NCBI RefSeq assembly: GCF_037991315.1
Contig: NZ_CP150300.1
Span: forward strand, 558,001 to 622,000
Direction of reading: 5' to 3'
Source: Paenibacillus sp. FSL H8-0079
GTDB taxonomy: Bacteria > Bacillota > Bacilli > Paenibacillales > Paenibacillaceae
Length of the DNA stretch: 64,000 nt
The notes below the pieces were generated by a model, which saw only the letters and a program-made list of their open reading frames with translations, searched no databases and was not told the DNA's origin. Of the stretch, positions 7,898-16,088 are shown piece after piece (within the stretch, counting starts at the first letter, position 1; each line of letters starts with the position of its first letter). The translations under genes were made by a program, and so were the position numbers.

Positions 7898-9526
7898 TTA
7901 CGTACCAGCCTGAAATACAGTTTTACGATATTCCACTGGCGTGATGCCCTCCATTTTTTTGAACACTTTGCTGAAATACTTTTCATCCTGGAATCCAACC
8001 ATCTCCGAAATTTTAGCGACACGCAGGGAAGGGTTTTGCAGTAGCAGCTTGGCGTTGTTGATTCGCAGTTTACCCAGATATTCCGACCAGTTCAGACCAA
8101 ATTGCTGTTTGAATTTGCGCGAGATATACTCCCGGCTCAGGTAGAAACGCGCAGCAATCTGCTGTAAGGACAGGTCCTCCTGATAGTGGGCGTCCATATA
8201 ACGTGCAATCTCACTCATGGGATCAGGATTGGCGGGGTGATGGGCGGTGAGCGCCTTCCCGGCCGCAAGCAGCCGTTGTTCCAATAATGAACGAAGCAGA
8301 GGGAAGGATAACAGTCCTTCAGCGTCAAAAGGTAATTCGGCAAAAGGAATAGACTGCTCCTCCGTTACTTCCTCCTCTTTGGATGGCAAATCTGCCGTAT
8401 CATCAAGCCAGCGGCTCAGCATCCATTCCAGCTCATCGATCCATTGCTGGATCTGCTCGGCACTGACAACCTCAAGATCAGTAATCGGGTCAAGCCATTC
8501 GGCGACCGCAGCCGATACACTGGAAGCCCGGCAGCTCATGGCTGCCATGCGCGTGGGCTCTTCATGGGCGGTTAAACGCCGGCTTTTATTCCCATTCGAT
8601 GATTCTACTGAAGCATGGATTCGCTGCTTGGTCTGCAAAGCATTACGTCGCCACAACCTTGAACTTGCTTCCAGATAGGCTGCTTCGATTCCGCCAGGGT
8701 AGGACTCACAGGTGGAAATGCCAAAATGAAGCTGGCGCTGAATCGTCTGCTCCAATCCATGATTGACCTTGTCCAAAATATGTTCCAATGAAGTGGAGAG
8801 GCCCCAATGCAGCAAAACAATCTCATCGGGCTGATCCAACTGACGAAACATTACACCTTCATCTGGTGTGGATAACATCTCCGCACAGATATTGAGCACC
8901 GAGAACACAAGCAGGTCCGGTTGACTACGGTATTTTGCCAGACAATCTGCATCCAGATGGGACAGGCTGGTGACAGCGACACGACAGACAGGGATTAGAC
9001 AGGGGAGATTCAACTCATCCTGTAATCGCTGCATGTGTGATGGGCTGCTGCCTCTTCCGACGGCAAGTTCAGTGAGCAGACGATCCTGGTAGTGTGGGCG
9101 CATTCGATTAACGACAATGGATTGTCGGGTGGATTGTACCCGAATGGCGTCCTCCTCTTCCCAAGCAGTAACCGCCTTTAATAGAGAGGCGTTCAGCTCA
9201 TCTGCTTCCACAGGTTTCAGGAGGTAGTCCATACCACCATGCCTGATTGCATGCCTCACGAGTTCAAAATCATCATATCCACTAATAACGAGCACCTTGC
9301 TGTGTGGGGCATGAGCCGATATCCATTCAAGTAATGCCATACCGTCCTTGCCCGGCATACGCATGTCACTGAGTATGATTTGAGGTTGATGTGCCGTGAT
9401 AGCGGCGATGGCATCATCCCCGTCTGCTGCTTCAAGTAATGTATCAATGCCAAACTCTTCCCAATGACCAAGCAACCTTATGGCATTGCGGACATGTTTT
9501 TCATCATCTACAAGCAGTGCCTTCAT
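7898..9526 (-). CDS. YesN-type response regulator (receiver + AraC DNA-binding domain)
   Basis: About 542 residues. Residues 1-120 are a receiver domain: acidic pair DD near residue 8, phospho-acceptor in ILSDMRMPG, SGYDD, and LLKPV with the conserved lysine. The central 300 residues are variable. The last 100 residues are an AraC-type double helix-turn-helix (LSLQQIAARFYLSREYISRKFKQQ, then VGFQDEKYFSKVFKKMEGITPVEYR). Regulators of this kind activate neighbouring sugar-uptake operons. GGGAG lies before the ATG at 9526; a GTG at 9535 would overlap the kinase stop but is too close to that site. It is translated just after the kinase gene on the same transcript and probably acts on the divergent ABC operon. 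Confidence 0.9.
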   Translation of the reverse strand: MKALLVDDEKHVRNAIRLLGHWEEFGIDTLLEAADGDDAIAAITAHQPQIILSDMRMPGKDGMALLEWISAHAPHSKVLVISGYDDFELVRHAIRHGGMDYLLKPVEADELNASLLKAVTAWEEEDAIRVQSTRQSIVVNRMRPHYQDRLLTELAVGRGSSPSHMQRLQDELNLPCLIPVCRVAVTSLSHLDADCLAKYRSQPDLLVFSVLNICAEMLSTPDEGVMFRQLDQPDEIVLLHWGLSTSLEHILDKVNHGLEQTIQRQLHFGISTCESYPGGIEAAYLEASSRLWRRNALQTKQRIHASVESSNGNKSRRLTAHEEPTRMAAMSCRASSVSAAVAEWLDPITDLEVVSAEQIQQWIDELEWMLSRWLDDTADLPSKEEEVTEEQSIPFAELPFDAEGLLSFPLLRSLLEQRLLAAGKALTAHHPANPDPMSEIARYMDAHYQEDLSLQQIAARFYLSREYISRKFKQQFGLNWSEYLGKLRINNAKLLLQNPSLRVAKISEMVGFQDEKYFSKVFKKMEGITPVEYRKTVFQAGT

Positions 9527-9531
9527 GTTGT

Positions 9532-11361
9532 TCACTCTCCCGCGTATAGTTTAACCGTGATCTTCACACCATTTGGTTCCCGATTGCTGATCTCAAGTCT
9601 GGCTGAGTGACCGGGATGTGAGTTCAATTGAAGTCTGCGTATCACATTTCGTAGACCGATGGACTCGGACTCGTCGGATTCCTGCGTGACTAACCCGGTT
9701 GCTGTGTGATTTTGGTGCAGCCATCCCCGGATCTCCAGTAATTTATCTTCAGGTATGGAGGGTCCGTTATTATTCAATTCGATTTCAATCCAATGATCGT
9801 CGATCCGACGGCTGGATAGGGAGATATGGCCTTTACCTGGCTGAATATCTGCCCCATGTTTGAAATAGTTCTCAATTAAAGGTTGTAACGTCATTCTTGG
9901 CATTTCGACACATAGGCTATCTTCGGCAAAATACAAATCCACCTCAAGGCGGTCACCGAACCGCTCCTGTTGCAGTTCCAGATATAATCGGGCATGCTCC
10001 GCCTCTTCACGTAAAGTCACGCAGGTCTGATCCCGCATGCTGTAGCGCAGCATTTTGGACAGGGAAGAGAGTAGGGTATACGCCCGCTGTCCTTGCTGTT
10101 GAAGGGCAAGTGTACCGATGGATTGCAGTGTATTATACAGAAAATGCGGATGAATCTGTGCTTGCAATGCTTTGAGCTGATTCGTTTTATTGGCGATTTC
10201 GAGTCGATATTCCCGCAAAATAAGATTGTTTACCGTATCCATCATATCTCGGAAATGACGAGCGAGTACCCCGAATTCATCTCGGCTGGATAGATGGATA
10301 TCCACATGCAGACGCCCGGCTTGAATCTGGTTCATATACCGCATGAGTTGCTTGAGCGGACCGGTGATTCGGATGGAGATGAACAAGGTTGCAACAATGA
10401 CAAGTACAAGTGCCGCGATGGCAATCAGCGCGTTATTCCACGTGAGTGTGGTAGCTCTGGCATATAACGTCTCATTCGGGATCTGTTTGACGATGGTCCA
10501 ATCGGCGTATGTGCTGCCAAGTTGCTGGTATACATACATGGATCGATCCTGTTCAAAATGCCCTGCGACATTCTGGGCTGTACCTGCGCCAGATCGTGCG
10601 ATATTCAGTTCACTAGCCGTTTCCTCTCGTAGTGCATCCGTATGATTGACCTCGGACCGTCCCTGGTAAATGATCTGATTCTGTCCATCCACAACATAGA
10701 TCTGTTCTTTAGTCGGATCATACAACCTGCCGGTTATCGCTGCAATGGTATTCATATTCAGATCAATAGCGAGCACACCCAGGCGCTCGGTGGACGGAAT
10801 ATCCTTGATCACTCGATGTAAGGTAATGACCGTTCTTTCAGGGTCATCGGGGGAGGCAGCCTTGAATCCGTACGTGTGACTCATATGGGCCGATTCCACC
10901 CAGATATCTGAGCTGCCACCGCCCATTTTTCCATGAAGTGAGTCGGAATAGGCCTGTTTGCGTTCCTCCCGCTTCGGAAAGGGGTTCGTAATTAACGTAG
11001 ATTGATTGGCGGCAAAAGAGTGCAAATACAGCTGGAATACATCCGGCACAGCAGCGCGTATTGTCTGCAAAGTGGTGTACACCTCGGCAACCGCACGATA
11101 ATCCCCAGGAATCTTCACCAGGTTACGCAGAAAGTTCGGGTCGTTATACACAGCAAGCGACGCCCTAGCCACGTTATCCACATAGTTATTGAGATTCGTG
11201 GATGCTTGGTAGATCAGGCGTTTGTTCTCTTCAACAGCCTGTTCCCGCAGGGCTGTCTTGGTCTGAATAAACGTCATGCTGATCGACGCGAGTAGCGGAA
11301 GTGTGGTAGCAATGAGCATAAAGGCAATCAATTTGGTGCGTATACTGTAGTATTTGGACAT
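9532..11361 (-). CDS. YesM-type sensor histidine kinase
   Basis: 609 residues. Membrane segments at about 12-32 and 305-325 enclose an extracellular dCache-like sensor region. A HAMP domain (ISIRITGPLKQLMRYMNQI) is followed by the His_kinase motif QIHPHFLYNTLQSIG with the phospho-acceptor histidine, and a C-terminal HATPase domain (LQPLIENYFKHG, SIGLRNVIRRLQLN). It pairs with the YesN-type regulator encoded directly downstream. The two genes are divergent from ABC permease genes, the usual layout for carbohydrate-sensing YesM/YesN systems. Ligand unknown, most likely a sugar or its binding-protein complex. Confidence 0.92.
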   Translation of the reverse strand: MSKYYSIRTKLIAFMLIATTLPLLASISMTFIQTKTALREQAVEENKRLIYQASTNLNNYVDNVARASLAVYNDPNFLRNLVKIPGDYRAVAEVYTTLQTIRAAVPDVFQLYLHSFAANQSTLITNPFPKREERKQAYSDSLHGKMGGGSSDIWVESAHMSHTYGFKAASPDDPERTVITLHRVIKDIPSTERLGVLAIDLNMNTIAAITGRLYDPTKEQIYVVDGQNQIIYQGRSEVNHTDALREETASELNIARSGAGTAQNVAGHFEQDRSMYVYQQLGSTYADWTIVKQIPNETLYARATTLTWNNALIAIAALVLVIVATLFISIRITGPLKQLMRYMNQIQAGRLHVDIHLSSRDEFGVLARHFRDMMDTVNNLILREYRLEIANKTNQLKALQAQIHPHFLYNTLQSIGTLALQQQGQRAYTLLSSLSKMLRYSMRDQTCVTLREEAEHARLYLELQQERFGDRLEVDLYFAEDSLCVEMPRMTLQPLIENYFKHGADIQPGKGHISLSSRRIDDHWIEIELNNNGPSIPEDKLLEIRGWLHQNHTATGLVTQESDESESIGLRNVIRRLQLNSHPGHSARLEISNREPNGVKITVKLYAGE

Positions 11362-11504
11362 CGGAACACCCCTTCTGGTTGCAGGTTAAGAAAGGACAAT
11401 ATTTTACCCCCAACTGTTCACAAGGGTCGGTGTTCCCCTCGGAGATATTGGGGTTTAATAGAAAAAGAGACCAATTTCATCCATCTATAGAAGGGGAGAA
11501 CGAT

Positions 11505-12386
11505 ATGAAGCATCGCAAATCTTCACAGCTGTTACAGCAGCTCGTGTTCGTGGGTCCCTCCATCGTGTTTTTTATTCTCATCATCGTGGTCCCTTTCCTG
11601 CTTGGCATGGTGTATTCCTTTACGGATTGGAACGGGGTATCCGAGAACATTAATTGGGTAGGGTTGGATAACTTCGTGCATGTTTTTGCGAATGATCCCA
11701 AGTTCCAAACGGCGTTTTGGTTTACGGTGCGCTTCACCGTGGTTGGTGTGGTACTGACCAATGTGATTGGCTTTTTCCTGGCGTATTTCCTGACCAAACC
11801 GCTTAAGACGAGAAACATTCTGCGTACGATCTTTTTTATGCCTAACGTGATCGGTGGGTTGTTGCTCGGCTTTATCTGGCAGTTCATATTTGTGAAAGGG
11901 TTTTCAGCAGTGGGCGATGTAACAGGTTGGTCCTTCTTCAACCTCCCTTGGCTGGGAGACGAACCGACCGCCTTCTGGGGAATCGTGATTGTGTTTGTAT
12001 GGCAGACCGCAGGATATCTGATGGTGATCTACATCTCATCCCTGACGAATGTATCCCCTGATCTGCTAGAAGCTGCCGAGATTGATGGCGCAAGCCGCTG
12101 GCAGGTATTGCGGAGCATCATTCTTCCGCTCATTATGCCGGGTGTAACGATCTGTCTGTTCCTGGCGATCTCCTGGTCGTTCAAAATGTTCGATCTCAAT
12201 CTGTCGCTAACCAAAGGTGGGCCATTCGGATCGACAGAGTCGGTTGCACTCAATATTTACAATGAAGCCTTTGTGAATAACAGATATGGCATCGGAACCG
12301 CCAAAGCGCTCGTGTTCTTCGTAATCGTTGCCATCATCACCATGATTCAGGTACGTCTGACGAAGAGCAAGGAGGTAGAAGCCTAA
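11505..12386 (+). CDS. ABC sugar transporter permease (MalF/UgpA type)
   Basis: 293 residues, six membrane helices, binding-protein-dependent transport (CUT1) type. The EAA loop is ISSLTNVSPDLLEAAEIDGASRWQVLRSIILPLI, which contacts the ATPase. AAGGGGAG seven bases before the ATG at 11505 sets the start; an upstream in-frame ATG at 11379 would add a polar tail lacking conservation. The stop overlaps the next start by one base (TAATG), so the two permeases are translationally coupled. No ATPase gene is in this operon; a shared MsmX-like ATPase elsewhere is likely, as in other Bacillales CUT1 systems. Confidence 0.93.
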   Translation: MKHRKSSQLLQQLVFVGPSIVFFILIIVVPFLLGMVYSFTDWNGVSENINWVGLDNFVHVFANDPKFQTAFWFTVRFTVVGVVLTNVIGFFLAYFLTKPLKTRNILRTIFFMPNVIGGLLLGFIWQFIFVKGFSAVGDVTGWSFFNLPWLGDEPTAFWGIVIVFVWQTAGYLMVIYISSLTNVSPDLLEAAEIDGASRWQVLRSIILPLIMPGVTICLFLAISWSFKMFDLNLSLTKGGPFGSTESVALNIYNEAFVNNRYGIGTAKALVFFVIVAIITMIQVRLTKSKEVEA

Positions 12387-13222
12387 TGGAGACGACGAAA
12401 AACTACCGCTTGAGTACCATCCTAACCGAGATTGTCATGGTGCTCATTGGACTTTTATTCCTGGTTCCGTTCTACTTCCTGTTCGTGAATTCGGTCAAAA
12501 CCTTCGGTGATCTGCTCACCAATTCGGCCGCATGGCCGGAAGTATTCCAGTGGGGCAATTATGCAAACGCCTGGGAGAAAATTAACTTCCCGTCTGCGCT
12601 GATGAACTCGCTAATCGTTACCGTGGTCAGCAATCTGTTGCTTGTGCTGATCAGTTCCATGGCCGCGTACCGAATGGTCCGCAGCAATACCCGGTTCAAC
12701 CGGATTTTGTTCGGCATGTTCATTGCCGCCATGGTGATTCCGTTCCAGTCTATCATGATTCCACTCGTTACTGTAACCAGTAATCTGGGATTGATCGACA
12801 GCCTTGGCGGCCTCATTATCTGTTATCTCGGTTTCGGAGCACCGATGTCTGTCTTCCTGTTCCACGGATTCGTGAAATCGGTCCCACTGGAGATTGAGGA
12901 AGCGGCTCGTGTGGATGGAAGCTCGGTCTACGGAGTGTTCTTCCGGATCGTATTTCCACTTATGAAACCGATGTATGTAACCGTCATCATTTTGAACACA
13001 CTCTGGATATGGAATGATTATCTGCTCCCATCCCTGATCCTGCAGAGCTCCAACCTGCGTACTATCCCGATTGCGACTTTTGCACTCTTTGGTCAATATA
13101 CGAAACAATGGGATCTCGCTTTGCCGGCACTTGTACTCGGCATCATGCCGATCATTATCTTCTTCCTGCTGATGCAGAAGTATATCATTCAGGGGATTAC
13201 CGCTGGATCAGTTAAAGGGTGA
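12386..13222 (+). CDS. ABC sugar transporter permease (MalG type)
   Basis: 278 residues, six helices. The EAA motif is VPLEIEEAARVDGSSVYGVFFRIVFPLMKP, and the C-terminus KYIIQGITAGSVKG is typical of MalG-like permeases. AAGGAGG inside the end of the first permease gene provides the ribosome binding site. Together with the upstream permease it forms the membrane channel. The binding-protein gene follows after a 508-base gap filled with hairpin elements, which may adjust the ratio of binding protein to permease. Confidence 0.93.
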   Translation: METTKNYRLSTILTEIVMVLIGLLFLVPFYFLFVNSVKTFGDLLTNSAAWPEVFQWGNYANAWEKINFPSALMNSLIVTVVSNLLLVLISSMAAYRMVRSNTRFNRILFGMFIAAMVIPFQSIMIPLVTVTSNLGLIDSLGGLIICYLGFGAPMSVFLFHGFVKSVPLEIEEAARVDGSSVYGVFFRIVFPLMKPMYVTVIILNTLWIWNDYLLPSLILQSSNLRTIPIATFALFGQYTKQWDLALPALVLGIMPIIIFFLLMQKYIIQGITAGSVKG

Positions 13223-13223
13223 G

Positions 13224-13377
13224 TGCGAGGGAAAGGTCGCTGGCGGGATCAAGTTGCGCTTTCGATCGCTGTTGCTCCTCGGTGGCCTGAATGTATTAGG
13301 GCAAGGAAGCCACCGAGTATCAAAGGCGAACGCTCCGCTCCTGCATCGCATCCTGATCCCTTTGCTCCCACCTCGCA
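13224..13377 (+). repeat. Structured intergenic repeat element, copy 3 (diverged stems)
   Basis: Begins right after the permease stop. It has the block CGATCGCTGTT (13263-13273), then exactly 48 bases, then AAAGGCGAACGCTCCGCTCC (from 13322), as in copy 1. The 48-nt hairpin is a different sequence closed by TCGGTGGC/GCCACCGA. The outer stem pairs GGGATCAAGTTGCG with CGCATCCTGATCCC, and the ends TGCGAGG/CCTCGCA pair too. None of the stem sequence is shared with copies 1 and 2. Confidence 0.65.
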
Positions 13378-13392
13378 CGGAGGTGTGCAAAG

Positions 13393-13425
13393 GGAGTCAT
13401 GCCCGCATAGCTTGGGCATGACTCC
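13393..13425. repeat. Perfect 12-bp inverted repeat
   Basis: GGAGTCATGCCC (13393-13404) and GGGCATGACTCC (13414-13425) form a perfect stem with a 9-nt loop, without a following T tract. It lies between repeat copies 3 and 2. Could be an RNA-stability hairpin or a weak terminator; role unknown. Confidence 0.55.
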
Positions 13426-13491
13426 TGAAGAGAGAGGCCCAGATAGAGGGGGCTCCTTCTCTTGATAAATGCTAGATGAGTTCAACTAAAC

Positions 13492-13680
13492 ATTTACAAC
13501 GATAACGGAGAGGGCAGAAATAACTTGAAGAAGCGAAGCGTTCGCCTAAAAGCTTTCTGGAAGAAAGCTACTTCGGAAGCATATGCTATCCCTGGATTTT
13601 TCCCATTAATAATGGATCAAAAAAATCTGGGGATAACAGCGATCGGAAAGTTATTCTGTCATTGGAGTGCCAGTGTAAAT
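13492..13680 (-). repeat. Structured intergenic repeat element, copy 2 (inverted)
   Basis: On the minus strand this 189-bp copy begins ATTTACACTGGCAC and ends CGTTGTAAAT, matching the ends of copy 1 with one extra base. CGATCGCTGTT (minus strand, 13635-13645) and AGGCGAACGCTTCGCTTC are preserved; about 40 extra bases with their own small hairpin are inserted between them. Relative to copy 1, the outer stem shows a paired change (AACC/GGTT to AACT/AGTT). Confidence 0.75.
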
Positions 13681-13695
13681 ATTCATTAGTGGAAC

Positions 13696-13704
13696 TGTTA
13701 TACT
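13696..13704 (+). promoter_or_regulatory. Possible extended -10 promoter for the binding-protein gene
   Basis: TGTTATACT matches TGnTATAAT with one mismatch, 27 bases before the ATG of the lipoprotein gene and just outside repeat copy 2. No good -35 is visible. It would allow the binding protein to be expressed separately from the permeases. Confidence 0.35.
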
Positions 13705-13730
13705 GAAACTACTATAGGGAGAGTGTATGT

Positions 13731-15029
13731 ATGAAAAGAATGACGAAGTTGACGTTGCTTATGCTGATTGCTTTTTCGGTAATGCTCGCGGGTTGTGGCA
13801 ATGGGGATAAAAGCGGCAGTCCGGTCAACACGGATACTCAAGGTGGCGGCGAGGCAGCTGCTGGGGACAAAACCATTAAAATCTTTCAATTCAAAGTCGA
13901 AATTGCGGAAGCGCTTAATCGTCTTAAGGCGGAATATGAATCCTCCCATCCAGGCGTCAAACTGGACATTCAAACCGTGGGTGGCGGAAGTGACTACGGT
14001 GCTGCACTGAAAGCTAAGTTTGCCGCTGGCGAACAACCAGACATTTTCAACGTAGGTGGTTATCGTGAACTGGATACATGGCTTGAATATTTGGAAGATC
14101 TGTCTGGAGAATCATGGGCCAAGGATGCACTCGAAGTAGCCAAAGAGCCAATGACCAAAGACGGCAAGCTCTATGGACAGCCACTCGCGCTAGAGGGTTA
14201 TGGTTTCATTTATAACAAAGACCTTTTCCAAAAAGCAGGCATTACCGAAGTTCCAACGACACTGGAACAATTGGATCAAGCTGCACAGAAACTTCAGGCC
14301 GCAGGCATTACGCCTTTCTCGAACGGATATCAGGAGTGGTGGGTGCTGGGTAACCATAACGTAAATGTGGCATTTGCGAATCAAGCAGATCCGGTGAAAT
14401 TCATCCAGGGACTCAACGAAAACCCGGAGAAAATCCCTGGCAATCAGGTGTTCACCGACTGGATTAACTTGCTCGACTTAACGTTGAAATACAGCAACAA
14501 AAACCCGCTGACAACTGACTACAATACACAGGTAACCCTGTTTGCAACTGGAGAAGCAGCGATGATGCAGCAAGGAAACTGGACTCAAGTTCAGATTGAT
14601 GGAATCGATCCAAATCTGAATCTGGGTATCCTGCCAATGCCAATTAACAATGAACCGAATGACAAATTGTTTGTCGGCGTGCCGAACTACTGGGTTGTGA
14701 ATAAAAATTCCCAAGTGAAACCGGAAGCGAAAGAGTTTCTGGAGTGGCTCGTAACTTCGGATATCGGAAAGCAGTACATGACCAAAGAGTTCAAATTCAT
14801 CCCGGCGTTCAGTTCCATCACGGCATCGGAAGAGGATCTGGGTGACCTCGCTACAGAGATTATGAAGTATAGCCAGGAAAACAAAACACTCAGCTGGAAC
14901 TTTAACCGTTTCCCTGAAGGGGTTCCACAGGAGTATGGCAGCACAATTCAGGCTTACGTTGCAGGCAAATCGGATAAAACCGGATTGCTCGACGCATTGC
15001 AACAGAACTGGGATAGTCTGAAAAAATAA
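13731..15029 (+). CDS. ABC sugar transporter substrate-binding lipoprotein
   Basis: 432 residues, family 1 extracellular solute-binding protein. The N-terminus is a lipoprotein signal peptide with lipobox LAGC (Cys about residue 22), followed by a flexible Gly/Ser/Asp linker. The mature part shows the usual binding-protein pattern: KIFQFKVEIAEALNRLKAEYESSHPGVKLD, then PDIFNVGG, YGFIYNKDLFQKAGI and FATGEAAMMQQGNW. It captures the sugar outside the membrane for the two permeases upstream. Substrate not predictable from sequence. GGGAGAG before the ATG supports the start. Followed by a strong terminator. Confidence 0.93.
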   Translation: MKRMTKLTLLMLIAFSVMLAGCGNGDKSGSPVNTDTQGGGEAAAGDKTIKIFQFKVEIAEALNRLKAEYESSHPGVKLDIQTVGGGSDYGAALKAKFAAGEQPDIFNVGGYRELDTWLEYLEDLSGESWAKDALEVAKEPMTKDGKLYGQPLALEGYGFIYNKDLFQKAGITEVPTTLEQLDQAAQKLQAAGITPFSNGYQEWWVLGNHNVNVAFANQADPVKFIQGLNENPEKIPGNQVFTDWINLLDLTLKYSNKNPLTTDYNTQVTLFATGEAAMMQQGNWTQVQIDGIDPNLNLGILPMPINNEPNDKLFVGVPNYWVVNKNSQVKPEAKEFLEWLVTSDIGKQYMTKEFKFIPAFSSITASEEDLGDLATEIMKYSQENKTLSWNFNRFPEGVPQEYGSTIQAYVAGKSDKTGLLDALQQNWDSLKK

Positions 15030-15042
15030 TCCGGATCATGCG

Positions 15043-15323
15043 GTATCCACAGGTTACCGAAAACTGTTCAGAAACTTTTGGATAGAAAAGTTAGTCTATC
15101 GGATATATAAGTTAATTGAAACGGGCCAACCAGAAATTTTATTCTGGTTGGCCCGTTTATTGTTTTCTGGAGAGCAAACAGCTCTCTCTGAAAAGTTCAA
15201 AGTCAGTAATATCCCTGAAATGTGGATAACCCAAAAGCAGTTTAACGATCTTATGACGTATTTAACACAGAGTTAATACTATATGTGGATATCCTGTGTG
15301 TATAATGACCTAAATGTGGACAA
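15043..15323. other. DnaA-box-like cluster (left flank of TetR locus)
   Basis: Four sequences close to the DnaA box TTATCCACA: GTATCCACA (15043-15051, plus) and, on the minus strand, TTATCCACA perfect (15221-15229), ATATCCACA (15284-15292) and TTGTCCACA (15315-15323). No dnaA, dnaN or DUE-like region is nearby, so this is not oriC. A DnaA-titration or regulatory cluster is inferred. Confidence 0.5.
15119..15158 (+). terminator. Terminator of the ABC sugar operon
   Basis: AAACGGGCCAACCAGAA pairs with TTCTGGTTGGCCCGTTT over 17 bp with a 6-nt loop, followed by ATTGTTTTC. Confidence 0.9.
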
Positions 15324-15370
15324 GTAAGGAGAAGTTTGAGCCAGAGAGTATCTTTTGTTAACAGAAATAC

Positions 15371-15399
15371 TTGTTTTCAATTTACTAGTACTGTATAGT
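15371..15399 (+). promoter_or_regulatory. Sigma-A promoter of the tetR gene
   Basis: TTGTTT (15371-15376), a 17-bp spacer and TATAGT (15394-15399). Transcription would start about seven bases later at 15406-15407, directly at the ATG, predicting a leaderless mRNA. Confidence 0.6.
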
Positions 15400-15403
15400 T
15401 CTA
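15384..15403. promoter_or_regulatory. TetR operator 1 (autoregulation)
   Basis: ACTAGTACTGTATAGTTCTA overlaps the -10 of the tetR promoter and matches operator 2 (16052-16071) at 16 of 20 positions. Its half-sites are built on the TAGTACTA palindrome. Binding by the adjacent TetR protein is inferred from the two matching sites flanking its gene. Confidence 0.7.
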
Positions 15404-15406
15404 AAT

Positions 15407-16027
15407 ATGACAAATCAAAAATCGAACACAGGACCTGCCAAATCCAAGAGTTCCAATCCGGTGAACCGGACCAAGGCAGTTGAAGTGGCGGCACAATTAT
15501 TTCTGCGTCAGGGGTACAGCTACGTCAGCATGGATGAAGTCGTGCGAGTGAGTGGGGTATCGAAGTCGAATATTTATTATCATTTTAAAAACAAGGAGGA
15601 ACTGCTCCAGGCCGTGGTACAATACTGGATTGCCCAGTATGAGTCGGAGCTGTATCTGCTGCTCAGTCAGCGCGAGCGAGGGGTAGAGGAACGTATTTAC
15701 TCATTCATGGCTATGCTGTCAGCAGGCATTGAGGGCCGGAATTACGAAGGAAGTTGTCCGTTTGTCACGTTATATATGCAGACACCCGACAGTGCACCCC
15801 AAGTGAAGGAAAGCATATCCAGATTCTTTCGTGAGCTTAGACCTATGGTGGAGAAGCTGTTTCAGCAAGGTTTGGATCGCGGTGAATTTCGCAAAGAAAT
15901 CGAGCCAGAACCGGCTGCTTTGTTGTTTATTGCAGCATTAGAAGGTTCATTAATCCTAGCGGGAACTGCCCGTGATGTTGGGATTATAGAACAATCGGCA
16001 CGTACATTTTGTCAGATGCTTCGTTAA
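15407..16027 (+). CDS. TetR/AcrR family transcriptional regulator
   Basis: 206 residues. The N-terminal helix-turn-helix is clear: AVEVAAQLFLRQGYSYVSMDEVVRVSGVSKSNIYYHFKNKEELLQAVV. The ligand-binding C-terminal half contains GSCPFVTLYMQ and resembles the YxaF/LmrA-type subgroup. There is no ribosome binding site before the ATG and the promoter's predicted start point is at the ATG, so translation is probably leaderless; a GTG at 15461 is the only alternative and lacks a good site. Matching operators lie over its own promoter and before the SDR-hydrolase gene 62 bases downstream, so it likely represses both. Confidence 0.9.
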   Translation: MTNQKSNTGPAKSKSSNPVNRTKAVEVAAQLFLRQGYSYVSMDEVVRVSGVSKSNIYYHFKNKEELLQAVVQYWIAQYESELYLLLSQRERGVEERIYSFMAMLSAGIEGRNYEGSCPFVTLYMQTPDSAPQVKESISRFFRELRPMVEKLFQQGLDRGEFRKEIEPEPAALLFIAALEGSLILAGTARDVGIIEQSARTFCQMLR

Positions 16028-16051
16028 TCGAAGCTCTTTTTTTAAAATATA

Positions 16052-16071
16052 ACTAGTACTATGTAGTACTA
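16052..16071. promoter_or_regulatory. TetR operator 2 before the SDR-hydrolase gene
   Basis: ACTAGTACTATGTAGTACTA, two TAGTACTA palindromes two bases apart, ends four bases before the AAGGAG of the next gene. It repeats the site over the tetR promoter. Confidence 0.75.
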
Positions 16072-16088
16072 AAAGGAGTCGTAACAGA

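Noticed and set aside
13223..13485. Short open frames in the gap after the permease gene
   Set aside because: They coincide with palindromic repeat sequence, lack ribosome binding sites and show no protein-like pattern.
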